A stretch of DNA of 27,304 nucleotides from Fimenecus sp045613585 (GCA_045613585.1 JAZLBG010000102.1:1-27304), one strand, 5' to 3'; numbered from the stretch's first letter, positions 1-8,198 are shown. The notes: a model not told the origin generated them from the letters alone. Made by a program: numbers and translations.

Positions 1-846
1 ACGAGAGCCTTCCAAAGACTCAATAAGTGCAGTTTCTTCACCACAAACGAATGCACCCGCACCTGCTTTAATTCTGAAATCACAGGAGAAGTCCGTACCC
101 ATAATATTCTGACCGATAAAGCCCTTTGCTTTTGCTTGGTCAATGGCATTCTGAAGTCTTCTGATTGCAAGAGGATATTCAGCACGGACATAAAAAATTG
201 CTTCACACGCACCAATTGCATATGCACCGATAAGCATACCTTCAATAAGATTATGTGGGTCACCCTCAATAACTGCTCTATCCATAAATGCACCCGGGTC
301 ACCTTCGTCAGCATTACAGATAAGATATTTTACTTCACCTACTGACTGACGAGCAGCATTCCACTTAAACCATGTTGGGAAACCTGCTCCACCACGACCT
401 GCAAGACCTGAAACTTTGATTTCTTCGATTACATCTTCAGGTGACATTGTTTTAATCACTTTTTCAAGTGCTCTATAGCCGTCGTCATTTGTGTAATCTT
501 CGATAATTTCAGGATTAATCACACCACAATGACGGAGTGCAATTCTTGTTTGCTTATCTAAAAACTGTTTGTCGTCATCAGAGATTTCATATTCTTTAAC
601 TGACGATAAATTGTTATTATTGATTGCCACAGCAATTTTTTCGGCAATTTCACTAGTTACTTTTACAAATCTATGAAGTCCATCGTCTGCATAAACATCA
701 ACGATTGGCTCAAGGTAACACATACCGATACAACCTGTAACAGTAAGTTGATTGTTATTTAAATCAAGGGATGAATTCAATACATCATAGGCCTTTTGTG
801 CACCTGCAGCGATACCACAACTGCCTTGACCGACTGCAATTTTCAT
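1..846 (-). CDS. nuoF: NuoF-like NADH-binding flavoprotein subunit (N-terminal 282 residues)
   Basis: This is the FMN- and NAD(H)-binding subunit of a soluble NADH dehydrogenase module, as in NuoF, HydB or HndC of electron-bifurcating hydrogenases. The first ~75 residues form a thioredoxin-like ferredoxin domain with Cys10, Cys39 and Cys43 (CIGMC). The FMN/NADH-binding loops follow: GRGGAGFP at 150-157 and NADEGDPGAFMDR at 178-190, then the glycine-rich GAGAFVCGEET near the window edge. The start ATG at 846 overlaps the stop of the NuoE-like gene by one base (TAATG), so the two are translationally coupled. The N-terminal ferredoxin domain favours a hydrogenase or formate-dehydrogenase module over classical complex I, which is inference. 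The C-terminal 4Fe-4S part and any catalytic subunit lie outside the window, so the terminal enzyme cannot be named. Confidence 0.9.
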   Translation of the reverse strand, partial: MKIAVGQGSCGIAAGAQKAYDVLNSSLDLNNNQLTVTGCIGMCYLEPIVDVYADDGLHRFVKVTSEIAEKIAVAINNNNLSSVKEYEISDDDKQFLDKQTRIALRHCGVINPEIIEDYTNDDGYRALEKVIKTMSPEDVIEEIKVSGLAGRGGAGFPTWFKWNAARQSVGEVKYLICNADEGDPGAFMDRAVIEGDPHNLIEGMLIGAYAIGACEAIFYVRAEYPLAIRRLQNAIDQAKAKGFIGQNIMGTDFSCDFRIKAGAGAFVCGEETALIESLEGSR

Positions 847-1343
847 TATTCTTCCTCCCCTGCTTTTTCTTGTAATTCTTTAAAGATTGACACCGCTTTT
901 TCAGGCGTTAATGACCCATATGTGTCATCGTTAATCATCATAACAGGTGAAAGGCTACAACAACCTAAACAAGCAACATTTTTAAGTGTGAAAAGTCCGT
1001 CTTCTGTTGTTTCACCATCTTTGATTCCTAAATATTCGTTAATTACTTTTTCAATCTGTAATGAGCCGTTTACGTGACAAGCAGTACCCTGACAAAGCAT
1101 AATAAGATACTTGCCAACCGGCTCTAAACGGAACTGAGAATAGAATGTTGCAACACCCATTATTTTTGTAACCTTAATTCCAGTTCTTTGTGAGATATGC
1201 AAAATAACGTCTACTGGCAAATATCCATAGATATCCTGTGCATTCTGTAAAATTGTTATAAGACTTCCCGGCACTGTTGCGTATTTTTGCAAACAAGGTT
1301 CAAGAAGTGAAAAATCATTTGTGTTATTACAATTACAACTCAT
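846..1343 (-). CDS. nuoE: NuoE-like thioredoxin-fold [2Fe-2S] subunit
   Basis: A 165-residue protein of the 24-kDa NADH dehydrogenase/HndA family, which carries one [2Fe-2S] cluster and passes electrons to or from the FMN subunit encoded next. The cluster ligands are visible as CQGTAC and, about 35 residues later, CLGCC, giving the family pattern C-x4-C...C-x3-C. The helical N-terminal half has the usual GSLITILQNAQDIYGYLP and GVATFYSQF segments. The frame is open further upstream to 1400. The ATG at 1343 is preferred because it has a GGAGG site directly upstream, and the longer version would begin inside the promoter. The N-terminus has an unusual Cys/Asn stretch (MSCNCNNTND). It is cotranscribed with the nuoF-like gene. 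Confidence 0.92.
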   Translation of the reverse strand: MSCNCNNTNDFSLLEPCLQKYATVPGSLITILQNAQDIYGYLPVDVILHISQRTGIKVTKIMGVATFYSQFRLEPVGKYLIMLCQGTACHVNGSLQIEKVINEYLGIKDGETTEDGLFTLKNVACLGCCSLSPVMMINDDTYGSLTPEKAVSIFKELQEKAGEEE

Positions 1344-1381
1344 ATTTTCCTCCGAAAAATTACAACAAATTTCTAAATTAT

Positions 1382-1410
1382 ATAATAATACAAAATGCAC
1401 TTTTTTTCAA
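1382..1410 (-). promoter_or_regulatory. Promoter of the nuoE-nuoF-like operon
   Basis: On the minus strand, TTGAAA (1410-1405) is followed after 17 bases by TATTAT (1387-1382). This predicts a start near 1375 and a leader of about 30 bases. From the -35 into the spacer, 19 bases (1392-1410) are identical to the gdhA promoter at 25012-25030. Confidence 0.65.
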
Positions 1411-1441
1411 ATATAAAATACTGTAAAAATGTAAAAAAATA

Positions 1442-1470
1442 TCGACTTTATGAACAAAAGAGTATATAAT
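1442..1470 (+). promoter_or_regulatory. Promoter of the PHP gene
   Basis: TCGACT (1442-1447), a 17-base spacer and a consensus TATAAT (1465-1470). The predicted start is near 1477, about 27 bases before the TTG start codon. The -35 matches consensus at only four of six positions. Confidence 0.55.
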
Positions 1471-1503
1471 ATATACAATATAGAATGAATTGAGGCGAAT
1501 ACC

Positions 1504-2190
1504 TTGAAAAAGTATTTATATGAGATGCATTTTCATACCAAAGAAACCAGTAACTGTGCTAATGTGAAAGCTGAAGTTGCTGTTGAAGAATATATTAAGG
1601 CAGGTTATGACGGAATTATTGTAACTGACCATTTAAGCACCTCAACCTATATGAAATTTGGCAGAGAGTTGTTGTCTTGGAAAAAGAAAGTTGACTTCTT
1701 TCTTCGTGGGTATAAATCTGCACTTAAAACTGCTAATGGAAGAATAAATGTACTTTTAGGAATGGAACTTCGTTTTAAAACAAGTGAGGGTGACAACGAT
1801 TATCTTGTTTATGGAATTACTGAAGAATTTTTGTATTCACACCCTAACCTGCTAAATATGAATAGCAAAAAATTCTATGAATTATGTCAAAAGAATGGAT
1901 TTTTAGTATTTCAGGCACATCCATTCAGAGTTGGTATGAAGGTTACAAATCCAAAATTTCTTAATGGTATTGAAATTTTTAATGGTAATCCACGACACAA
2001 TTCAAGTAATGATATTGCCGAAGCTTGGGCAAAAAAATATGACCTTTTGGTCACATCAGGGTCAGATTATCATGAAATTGAAGATTTAGGCTCAGGCGGA
2101 ATATGGTTTAATAAAGAGATTAAAGATAATAAGACTTTAGTTGAAGAATTGAAGAAAAGAGAATATGAACTCAAAAAGCTCTGCGATTAA
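1504..2190 (+). CDS. Stand-alone PHP-domain metal-dependent phosphoesterase
   Basis: A 228-residue protein consisting only of a PHP (polymerase and histidinol phosphatase) domain, a metal-dependent phosphoesterase fold. Metal-binding motifs appear in family order: H9-F-H11 near the N-terminus, ITDH-type VTDH at about residues 46-49, GMELR around 92, AHPFR around 139, and SGSDYHE near residue 186. The start is TTG, with GAGG eight bases upstream at 1492-1495. The next in-frame ATG (residue 8) would leave the His motif almost at the very end of the chain. The gene is monocistronic, flanked by its own promoter and a hairpin terminator overlapping its stop codon. The substrate is unknown. Relatives hydrolyse nucleoside phosphates, 3',5'-bisphosphates or histidinol phosphate, and nothing in the neighbourhood decides between these. 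Confidence 0.85.
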   Translation: MKKYLYEMHFHTKETSNCANVKAEVAVEEYIKAGYDGIIVTDHLSTSTYMKFGRELLSWKKKVDFFLRGYKSALKTANGRINVLLGMELRFKTSEGDNDYLVYGITEEFLYSHPNLLNMNSKKFYELCQKNGFLVFQAHPFRVGMKVTNPKFLNGIEIFNGNPRHNSSNDIAEAWAKKYDLLVTSGSDYHEIEDLGSGGIWFNKEIKDNKTLVEELKKREYELKKLCD

Positions 2191-2205
2191 GCAGAGCTTT
2201 TATTC
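2174..2205. terminator. Bidirectional intrinsic terminator
   Basis: An 11-bp perfect stem, AAAAGCTCTGC (2174-2184) and GCAGAGCTTTT (2191-2201), with loop GATTAA containing the TAA stop of the PHP gene. A T-rich tract follows on plus, and the minus strand also ends in TTTTT. It can therefore also stop transcripts arriving from the minus-strand membrane-protein gene. Confidence 0.85.
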
Positions 2206-2217
2206 TATTTATATCTA

Positions 2218-2526
2218 TTATTTTTCTTTTTTAGGTGTAAAAATTCTAATTATTAGAAGGGTTGCAACAAACAAACCACTTATTATTAAAAGTGTATTTC
2301 CTAGTCTCTTATCTTCATAAGTTTCAGCAAATATTCTTATTATTACGCCAAGGAAAAGCATAACTGCCATAATTGCACTTAAAATTGCTACAACTACTTT
2401 TATTGCTTTTTCAAATTTGGGTGGAACTTTATCTTGGGGAACAATTTTGTAGAAAAGATACATTAGACCCTCTAATGTGCCTTCAAGTATAAATTCAATA
2501 AAAAAATCAAAGACAAAATCAAGCAT
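2218..2526 (-). CDS. Small membrane protein of unknown function
   Basis: I do not recognise this family. The 102-residue product (from ATG 2526) starts with a short amphipathic segment, MLDFVFDFFIEFI. Two strongly hydrophobic helices follow, VVVAILSAIMAVMLFLGVII and LLIISGLFVATLLIIRIF, separated by a charged loop (ETYEDKRLGN). The chain ends in a basic tail, TPKKEK. The frame is open to 2631, but the upstream part overlaps the stop and repeat region behind the transketolase gene. A GGGAAG site sits about eight bases before the ATG at 2526, and ATG 2544 is an alternative. It lies last in the long minus-strand cluster, just ahead of the bidirectional terminator. Confidence 0.6.
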   Translation of the reverse strand: MLDFVFDFFIEFILEGTLEGLMYLFYKIVPQDKVPPKFEKAIKVVVAILSAIMAVMLFLGVIIRIFAETYEDKRLGNTLLIISGLFVATLLIIRIFTPKKEK

Positions 2527-2570
2527 TATAACACTTCCCTTCATTATAAGAGCATTATATAAAAAACAAC

Positions 2571-2596
2571 GGTGGGAGCATAGCCCCCGCCCTACC
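2571..2596 (+). repeat. Short palindromic repeat, GGCGGG type (copy B1)
   Basis: GGTGGGAGC (2571-2579) pairs with GCCCCCGCC (2583-2591), with one G-T pair and one mismatch, followed by CTACC. It has the same layout and orientation as the elements at 13527 and 19886. It fills the short gap between the transketolase C-terminal subunit and the small membrane protein. Confidence 0.75.
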
Positions 2597-2600
2597 ATTA

Positions 2601-3548
2601 TTATTTCTTTAAAGCTACTGCTGCTTTGCATTTTGCAACGATATTTGCTGCGTCAAGACCGAACTCGTGGAGAAGCTGAACTGCAGGACCTGATTTACCG
2701 AATGTATCCTCAACACCTACACGAAGTACAGGAACAGGAACTGTTTCACAAACAACCTCTGCAACTGCTGAACCGAGACCGCCGATAACGTTATGCTCTT
2801 CTGCAGTAACGATAACGCCTGTTTTCTTTGCGCTTTCAATAACGAGTTCACGGTCAATAGGCTTAATTGTTGCCATATTAACAACTCTTGCATTAATGCC
2901 TTCTTCCTTAAGTGTTTCGTAAGCCATAAGTGCTTCGTTAACCATAAGACCTGTTGCAATGATTGTTACATCGTCACCTTCTTTAAGAACAGTACCCTTG
3001 CCGATTTCAAACTTATAGTTTTCATCAAATACTTTTGGCACTGCAAGACGACCAAATCGCATATAAACAGGTCCCTCGTGCTCTGCTGCTGCCATAACAC
3101 AAAGTCTTGCTTCAACATCGTCAGCAGGATTGAGAATTACCATATTTGGAATTGTTCTCATAAGACCGATATCTTCACAACACTGATGGCTTGCACCATC
3201 TTCACCAACAGAGATACCTGCGTGAGTTGCACCGATTTTAACATTGAGGTTTGTATAGCTGATTGAGTTTCTAACCTGCTCAAAAGCACGACCTGCCGCA
3301 AACATTGCAAATGATGAAGCAAATACTGTATAGCCTGCACTTGCAAGACCTGCTGCAACACCCATCATATTACCTTCTGCAATACCACAGTCAATGAACT
3401 TTTCAGGGTGCTCTTTCTTAAACATACCTGTTTTTGTTGCAGCTGCAAGGTCAGCATCAAGAACAAGAATTTTAGCGTCTGTATTACCTAATTCAACGAG
3501 TGCTTTACCGTAAGCATCACGAGTTGCTGTTTTAATTACTTCGCTCAT
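2601..3548 (-). CDS. Transketolase, C-terminal (pyrimidine-binding) subunit
   Basis: A 315-residue protein corresponding to the C-terminal half of transketolase. It pairs with the upstream N-terminal subunit to form the thiamine-diphosphate enzyme of the non-oxidative pentose phosphate pathway. The pyrimidine-binding domain includes DADLAAATKT, ERFIDCGIAE-like FIDCGIAEGNM and the GATHAGISVGEDGASHQ loop. The transketolase C-terminal domain begins around GTVLKEGDDVTIIATG. The start ATG at 3548 has GGAGGG eight bases upstream and lies one base after the stop of the partner gene. The frame is open to 3569, but that region is the partner's 3' end. Split transketolases are common in Clostridia, so this is not a broken gene. 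DXS and pyruvate-dehydrogenase beta proteins share the fold, but the gene pair and loop sequence fit transketolase. Confidence 0.92.
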   Translation of the reverse strand: MSEVIKTATRDAYGKALVELGNTDAKILVLDADLAAATKTGMFKKEHPEKFIDCGIAEGNMMGVAAGLASAGYTVFASSFAMFAAGRAFEQVRNSISYTNLNVKIGATHAGISVGEDGASHQCCEDIGLMRTIPNMVILNPADDVEARLCVMAAAEHEGPVYMRFGRLAVPKVFDENYKFEIGKGTVLKEGDDVTIIATGLMVNEALMAYETLKEEGINARVVNMATIKPIDRELVIESAKKTGVIVTAEEHNVIGGLGSAVAEVVCETVPVPVLRVGVEDTFGKSGPAVQLLHEFGLDAANIVAKCKAAVALKK

Positions 3549-3549
3549 T

Positions 3550-4395
3550 TTATACACCCTCCAATTCATTAAGTTTAGCAGTAAGTTCTGCTACTGCCTG
3601 ATTATAAAGTTCTTCATTTGGAGCTGCACCATGCCAGTTAACCTGATTTTCCATATAAGAAACGCCTTTGCCCTTAACTGTTTTTGCTACGATTGCAGTA
3701 GGTTTGCCCTTGCAATTCTTTGCATTTTCAAGTGCTGCTTCGATTTCGTCAAAATTATTACCATCAATTTCAATTGTATTGAAGCCGAATGCTGTGAATT
3801 TTTCAGGAATTGGATATGGTGAGTTAACCTCTTCAATTGTACCGTCAATCTGAAGGTTGTTATTATCAACGATAACAACGAGATTATCAAGTTTCTTTGC
3901 GTTAGCAAACATTGCTGCTTCCCAAACCTGACCTTCTTCAATTTCACCGTCACCAAGAATTGTATATACTTTGAAATCCTTGTTATCAAGCTTTGCTGCA
4001 AGAGCCATACCAACTGCTGCTGAAACGCCCTGACCAAGTGAGCCTGTACTCATATCTACACCTGGAACACATTTCATACTTGGGTGACCCTGAAGGTATG
4101 AATCAGCCTTACGGAGTGTTTTCATATCCTCTGTTGGGAAAAAGCCTTTAAGTGCAAGTGTTGCATAAAGAGCAGGTGCAGCGTGTCCTTTTGAAAGAAC
4201 AAATCTGTCACGGTCTTCCCATTTTGGATTAGATGCGTCAACCTTCATCTCTACATTGTAAAGATAAGCCATAAGCTCAGCTATTGAAAGTGAGCCACCC
4301 GGATGACCTGCCTTTGCATTAAAAATACCTTCTAACAAGAGAAGTCTTTCTTTTGTTGCAAAAATTTCAAGTTCTTTTTTCAAAGAAGCGTTCAT
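3550..4395 (-). CDS. Transketolase, N-terminal (ThDP pyrophosphate-binding) subunit
   Basis: A 281-residue subunit carrying the thiamine-diphosphate/Mg-binding domain of a split transketolase. The ThDP motif runs from GDGEIEEGQ to VDNNNLQIDG. KAGHPGGSLS near the N-terminus and SKGHAAPALYATLA at about residues 68-82 supply the conserved active-site histidines. The start ATG at 4395 has a GGGGGAG site upstream. The enzyme moves two-carbon units between ketose and aldose phosphates, linking glycolysis to ribose-5-phosphate. This fits functionally with rpiB at 23198, although that gene is in another transcription unit. It is separated from the C-terminal subunit by a TAA-n-ATG junction, implying coupled, near-equimolar synthesis. 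Confidence 0.93.
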   Translation of the reverse strand: MNASLKKELEIFATKERLLLLEGIFNAKAGHPGGSLSIAELMAYLYNVEMKVDASNPKWEDRDRFVLSKGHAAPALYATLALKGFFPTEDMKTLRKADSYLQGHPSMKCVPGVDMSTGSLGQGVSAAVGMALAAKLDNKDFKVYTILGDGEIEEGQVWEAAMFANAKKLDNLVVIVDNNNLQIDGTIEEVNSPYPIPEKFTAFGFNTIEIDGNNFDEIEAALENAKNCKGKPTAIVAKTVKGKGVSYMENQVNWHGAAPNEELYNQAVAELTAKLNELEGV

Positions 4396-4417
4396 TTTTA
4401 CTCCCCCTATTTTTTAT

Positions 4418-5248
4418 TTATTCTGTGTAGTCATTCATTATGTATTCAAGCAAGTCTGCGACAGCACCTTTATTACAATGACAAGCATGGAATTTTGCAA
4501 TTTCATGCATTTCTTTTGGTGCTTGTCCGCAACATGCAGGAAGACCTACAGTTTTAAGCATATCATAGTCGTTAAAATAATCACCTATTGCTGCAGTATG
4601 TTCATTATCAATACCATACATCTCTGCAATTTTCATAAGTGCAGTACCTTTGTGTACTCCCTCATTAAGCATTTCAAAAGAACAAATTGAGCTTGACATA
4701 AAGTTTGCACCTGTATTTTCAAGACTGAGCGCATATTTTTTGACTGCACTTACAAGTGGTGGTATACCAAGGAAAATTACTTTACCCCAATTTTCTCTTG
4801 GTACTTCATCAATGCTCTTGCAGTTTACACAGTGAAGTTTATCTGCTAATACCATACATGGTGCAAAAATTCTTGCATTTAATGTATAAATTACTTTATC
4901 AGTAAGAATTTCGATTTCAAGACTTGGAAAACGTTTATGGATATCGAAAACCAAATCTACTGCTTTTTGATTAATTGGTGTGAAATGCAACATTTTTTCT
5001 TGAGCATAATCATAAACACCTGCGCCATTAAGCACAACAGCTGGAGTACCTTTAATAGGTAATCTGTCATAGTGTTTTCTCATTGACTCCACATTTCTGC
5101 CTGAAGCTAATGTAAAATGACCATTACATTTCAATACAAAATGCTTTATTGCTTCAAAATTTCTTTTTGGCAATTTTCTTAATTTGTTGTTTAAAGTTCC
5201 ATCAATATCTGACACAACAAGCCAGTTTGAAAAGTCTTTATTTGACAT
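4418..5248 (-). CDS. HAD superfamily phosphatase, Cof type
   Basis: A 276-residue haloacid-dehalogenase-fold hydrolase. Motif I is SDIDGTL with the catalytic aspartates at 14 and 16. Motif II is the Ser in LASGRN, and motif III/IV is the late IGDYFNDYDML. The large cap between the motifs marks the Cof/YbjI group (type IIB), whose members dephosphorylate sugar phosphates, PLP or similar small metabolites. The substrate here is unknown. The frame can begin at GTG 5260. ATG 5248 is preferred because it lies one base after the rluD stop with AGGTGAAGAG upstream, the same junction style as elsewhere in this cluster. It sits between rluD and the transketolase pair, which hints at a sugar phosphate but does not prove it. 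Confidence 0.88.
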   Translation of the reverse strand: MSNKDFSNWLVVSDIDGTLNNKLRKLPKRNFEAIKHFVLKCNGHFTLASGRNVESMRKHYDRLPIKGTPAVVLNGAGVYDYAQEKMLHFTPINQKAVDLVFDIHKRFPSLEIEILTDKVIYTLNARIFAPCMVLADKLHCVNCKSIDEVPRENWGKVIFLGIPPLVSAVKKYALSLENTGANFMSSSICSFEMLNEGVHKGTALMKIAEMYGIDNEHTAAIGDYFNDYDMLKTVGLPACCGQAPKEMHEIAKFHACHCNKGAVADLLEYIMNDYTE

Positions 5249-5249
5249 A

Positions 5250-6173
5250 TTACTCTTCACCTTTAGAAAGTTTATCTATAAATGCCTGAAAATAGTCAGG
5301 CAAATCAGTTGTAAATTCAAGATATTCATCAGTTATTGGATGAATAAAGCCGATTTTAATAGCATGTAAACATTGACCGTTTAAAAATGCACTCTTTTTA
5401 TCATTCCCATAAACTGCATCACCTGCAACTGGATGACCTAAATGAGCCATATGAACTCTTATTTGATGAGTACGACCAGTTTCAAGTTTTAATGCTATAT
5501 GAGAATAGCCATTAAAATCTTTTAAAACATTATAATGTGTTACTGCATTTTTAGAGTTATTTAATGTTACACACATTTTTTTACGGTCTTTAGGATTTCT
5601 GCCTATTGGTGCATTAACTGTGCCTTGAGAATCTTTGAGGTGTCCCACAATTACTGCATTATATTCACGGGTAAAGCTATGCTCTTTAATCTGTTGTGCA
5701 AGACCTACATGCGCTTTATCAGTTTTAGCAACTATTAAAAGACCACTGGTATCTTTATCAATTCTATGAACAATACCAGGACGCAAAATTCCATTAATGC
5801 CTGAAAGTGAGTCTTTACAATGATACAAAAGCGCATTTACAAGTGTTCCGCTATAATTACCAGGGGCAGGATGCACTACCATTCCACGAGGTTTATTGAC
5901 AACAAGCAAATGCTCGTCCTCATAAACTATATCAAGAGGAATATTCTCTGGTTCTGCATCAAGAGGCTTAAGTTCACTTGGCAACACTACAATTTCATCA
6001 TCAGTATTAACTTTATATTTCTTATTTGCAACAGCTCCATTCACTAAAACTTTGCCATTTTCAATAAGCTTTTGTATTGCATTTCGCGAGGAATCTTCAA
6101 GAAGAACAGATAGAAATTTATCAAGTCGCTCCCCTTCAAAACTCTCAGGAACTTCTATAAGAATTTCACTCAT
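5250..6173 (-). CDS. rluD: RluD-family 23S rRNA pseudouridine synthase
   Basis: A 307-residue enzyme that isomerises uridine to pseudouridine in RNA. An N-terminal S4 RNA-binding domain (about residues 13-75, RLDKFLSVLL...NGKVLVNG) precedes the RluA/RluD catalytic domain. The catalytic Asp is D139 in HRIDKDTSGLL. Other family signatures are VVNKPRGMVVHPAPGN and ETGRTHQIRVHMAHLGHP. The start overlaps the end of lspA by eight bases and has only a weak SD site, so translation is probably coupled. The pair lspA-rluD (ylyB) is conserved in Bacillus and most Clostridia. The exact target uridines cannot be read from the sequence. Confidence 0.94.
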   Translation of the reverse strand: MSEILIEVPESFEGERLDKFLSVLLEDSSRNAIQKLIENGKVLVNGAVANKKYKVNTDDEIVVLPSELKPLDAEPENIPLDIVYEDEHLLVVNKPRGMVVHPAPGNYSGTLVNALLYHCKDSLSGINGILRPGIVHRIDKDTSGLLIVAKTDKAHVGLAQQIKEHSFTREYNAVIVGHLKDSQGTVNAPIGRNPKDRKKMCVTLNNSKNAVTHYNVLKDFNGYSHIALKLETGRTHQIRVHMAHLGHPVAGDAVYGNDKKSAFLNGQCLHAIKIGFIHPITDEYLEFTTDLPDYFQAFIDKLSKGEE

Positions 6174-6654
6174 TTTCTTTTAGTCCCTTTACTTTTTTAT
6201 GCTCTCGGTAAATGTCATAAAAGGTCCATATAACAAGTACTACTGCACTACATGTAACAAGAATATCCGCAAAGTTGAATATTGCAAAATCAATGAAAAG
6301 TGGTTCAATATAATCAACCACAAATCCACGGAAAACACGGTCAATAAGATTACCCGCCCCGCCTGCAATAATAAGCGCTACACAAACATATTCAACACCA
6401 AACTTAAACTTTTTTGAAAGTAGAGCAATGATACCGATGACAATTACAATAAATGTAAAAATTGATAATATATTTGTATGTTCACTAAACGAACCAAAAG
6501 CAGCCCCTGTGTTTTCGGCGTATTTCAAGCGAAGAAATCCGTCTATTAAAGGAAGGCTGCCAATAGGCTCGAGATATTCAATTACAAGTAATTTTATTAA
6601 CTGGTCTAATGCAACAAGAACTGCCATAGATACTATTGTAATTACTTGAAACAT
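6166..6654 (-). CDS. lspA: Lipoprotein signal peptidase (signal peptidase II)
   Basis: A 162-residue polytopic membrane aspartyl protease that removes signal peptides from prolipoproteins after lipid attachment. Four hydrophobic segments are visible: about residues 4-25, 61-80, 88-100 and 129-146. Family motifs are NTGAAFG (48-54), GGAGNLIDR (98-106), FVVDY with catalytic Asp114, and NFADI with catalytic Asp130. The start ATG at 6654 has a GAGGT site upstream. The tail is short and basic. A client lipoprotein is encoded in this window at 21416-22261. The gene sits between divIVA and rluD, as in Firmicutes generally except that ileS, usually between divIVA and lspA, is absent. Confidence 0.96.
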   Translation of the reverse strand: MFQVITIVSMAVLVALDQLIKLLVIEYLEPIGSLPLIDGFLRLKYAENTGAAFGSFSEHTNILSIFTFIVIVIGIIALLSKKFKFGVEYVCVALIIAGGAGNLIDRVFRGFVVDYIEPLFIDFAIFNFADILVTCSAVVLVIWTFYDIYREHKKVKGLKENE

Positions 6655-6674
6655 TTAATTACCTCGTTGTTTGT

Positions 6675-7685
6675 TTATTTTTTCTTAAAGAAATTTTTAA
6701 AAGAAATTGATTTTGGAGCATCATCCTCTTCTTCAACTTCTGAGTCTGCAGTTTCTTCAACAACTGTTTCTTCAACTACAGGTGTTGTGTCTGTATCAAA
6801 ATCGTCTTCTTCAGCAAAGTCAATTTTGCTTAAATCAAGTTTAAAAGGCTTTTTAACCTCAGGTTCTTCAGCAACTTCTTCTATTTCTTCAACAACATCT
6901 TCAGTTTCTAAAACTTCTTCAATTTCTTCTACAGTTTCTTCAACCATTTCTTCTACTTCTTCAGTTGTTTCTTCAATTTCATCGATTACTACAACAGGAG
7001 TTTCTTCTTCGATAACAACTGGCTCTTCTTCGGTAATTGTTTCTTCAACAACATCCTCAACTGGCTCTTCAACTGTTTCTTCTGCCTCATCAAGTTTTTC
7101 TTGAACAAATTCAGGAAGCTGATTGATAAGATTAATATGGTCTTTATACATAGCAACAAGCTTGCTCTTAAATTCAGATGCTTCTTTCTGAATCATCTCA
7201 TAAACAAGACTTTCGTGTGTTACTTTTCTGTTAATATTGCCAAGAATATCTTTTGCCTGAGCATTAGCGTCACTAAGAATTTTATCTGCTTCTGCTTGCG
7301 CATCTGCAATAATCTTTTCTGCTTTTACTTTAGCATTTTCTTCTGCATCTTTTGCAACATTTTCAGCAATTTCGTGAAGTCTTGCAGTTTCTGCATTAAT
7401 TTCAGCATTTTCTTTTTCTGCAGTTTCTTTTGCTTCAGATACAATTTTGTCAGCAAGTTTCTGTGCATTAAGAAGTGCCATTTTAAGACTTTCTTCATCT
7501 GCACGATATTCTTCTACTTTTTTAGCAAGAAGTGTAATTTTCTTGATAAGGTCACTATTTTCTTTGAACATCTGCTCATATGATGCTGAAACTTCACTTA
7601 AAAAGTTGTTAACATCATCTGCGCGATATGAACCACGACCTGTAGTTTGAAATGATTTTTCTTTAATTTTATCAGGTGTAAGCAT
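6675..7685 (-). CDS. divIVA: DivIVA cell-division/polarity protein with long acidic tail
   Basis: A 336-residue peripheral membrane protein that binds curved membrane at septa and poles. The N-terminal DivIVA domain is clear (MLTPDKIKEKSF, GSYRADDVNNFL), followed by heptad coiled coil to about residue 200 (EEYRADEESLKMAL, AEKIIADAQAEADKIL). From about residue 205 the protein switches to a ~110-residue stretch dominated by Glu, Val and Thr (EETVEE-type units). It ends in PFKLDLSKIDFAEEDDFDTD and a basic terminus FKNFFKKK. This acidic extension is much longer than in Bacillus DivIVA (164 residues). It follows sepF directly, matching the conserved sepF-divIVA division cluster, and the start has a GGGAAGGA site. 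Confidence 0.94.
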   Translation of the reverse strand: MLTPDKIKEKSFQTTGRGSYRADDVNNFLSEVSASYEQMFKENSDLIKKITLLAKKVEEYRADEESLKMALLNAQKLADKIVSEAKETAEKENAEINAETARLHEIAENVAKDAEENAKVKAEKIIADAQAEADKILSDANAQAKDILGNINRKVTHESLVYEMIQKEASEFKSKLVAMYKDHINLINQLPEFVQEKLDEAEETVEEPVEDVVEETITEEEPVVIEEETPVVVIDEIEETTEEVEEMVEETVEEIEEVLETEDVVEEIEEVAEEPEVKKPFKLDLSKIDFAEEDDFDTDTTPVVEETVVEETADSEVEEEDDAPKSISFKNFFKKK

Positions 7686-7739
7686 TTATTTTATTCCTTC
7701 CCGTTCTGCCTAATTTTTCAAATATTAATATGAATATTA

Positions 7740-8198
7740 TTAGAAAAACATACCATTGTTTTCAAGTTCGTCTAATAAGTCACCCATTACATCAACATTG
7801 TAAGGTGTAATAATAAATGTGCTGTTAGCAACACGCTTAATCTGACCATTGTTTGCATAAGCAACGCCTGTGAGGAAGTCGATTAAACGACGAGCAACAT
7901 CTTTGCTTACTGATTCAAGGTTTAAAACAACTGTTCTTTTTTCATTAAGATTATCGGCAATACCGAGTGCTTCTTCAAACTTTTCAGGTTTTGCAAGAAC
8001 AACCTGAAGTTGTGCAGTTGTATGAATATTAACAACTTTTTCCTGGTCATTATTTCGAGGTGCTCTGCGTGATTGTCTTGCAGGTCTTTCTTCCTCTTCA
8101 AAATCACCTAAAAATGCGCCTGTATCAATATCATCATCTGGATAGTAACCATCCTCGTCTACATTAACGATATTTTTGATTTTGTCTAAAAAGTTCAT
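7740..8198 (-). CDS. sepF: SepF cell-division protein
   Basis: A 152-residue FtsZ-binding protein that anchors and bundles FtsZ at the division septum. It has the expected three parts. An N-terminal amphipathic membrane anchor (MNFLDKIKNIV) comes first. A disordered acidic then basic linker to about residue 55 (GDFEEEERPARQSRRAPR) follows. The compact SepF core begins at KVVNIHTTAQLQVVLAKP and runs through VVLNLESVSKDVARRLIDFLTG to FIITPYNVDV. The start has a GGAGGAG site. It lies between yggS and divIVA as in Bacillus (ylmE-ylmF-...-divIVA). The ylmG and ylmH genes that normally separate sepF from divIVA are missing here. Confidence 0.95.
   Translation of the reverse strand: MNFLDKIKNIVNVDEDGYYPDDDIDTGAFLGDFEEEERPARQSRRAPRNNDQEKVVNIHTTAQLQVVLAKPEKFEEALGIADNLNEKRTVVLNLESVSKDVARRLIDFLTGVAYANNGQIKRVANSTFIITPYNVDVMGDLLDELENNGMFF

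Noticed and set aside
2793..3266. A 157-residue Cys-rich plus-strand ORF.
   Set aside because: It is antisense to the transketolase C-terminal subunit, has no ribosome site, and its composition is what complementary codons produce.
2601..4395. A frameshifted single transketolase gene.
   Set aside because: Each part has its own start and ribosome site, and split transketolases are normal in Clostridia.
6646..7104. A 152-residue serine-rich plus-strand ORF.
   Set aside because: It is the exact antisense of the acidic DivIVA tail. GAA/GAG codons read as TTC/CTC and shifted as TCT, which makes an artificial Ser/Thr-rich frame.
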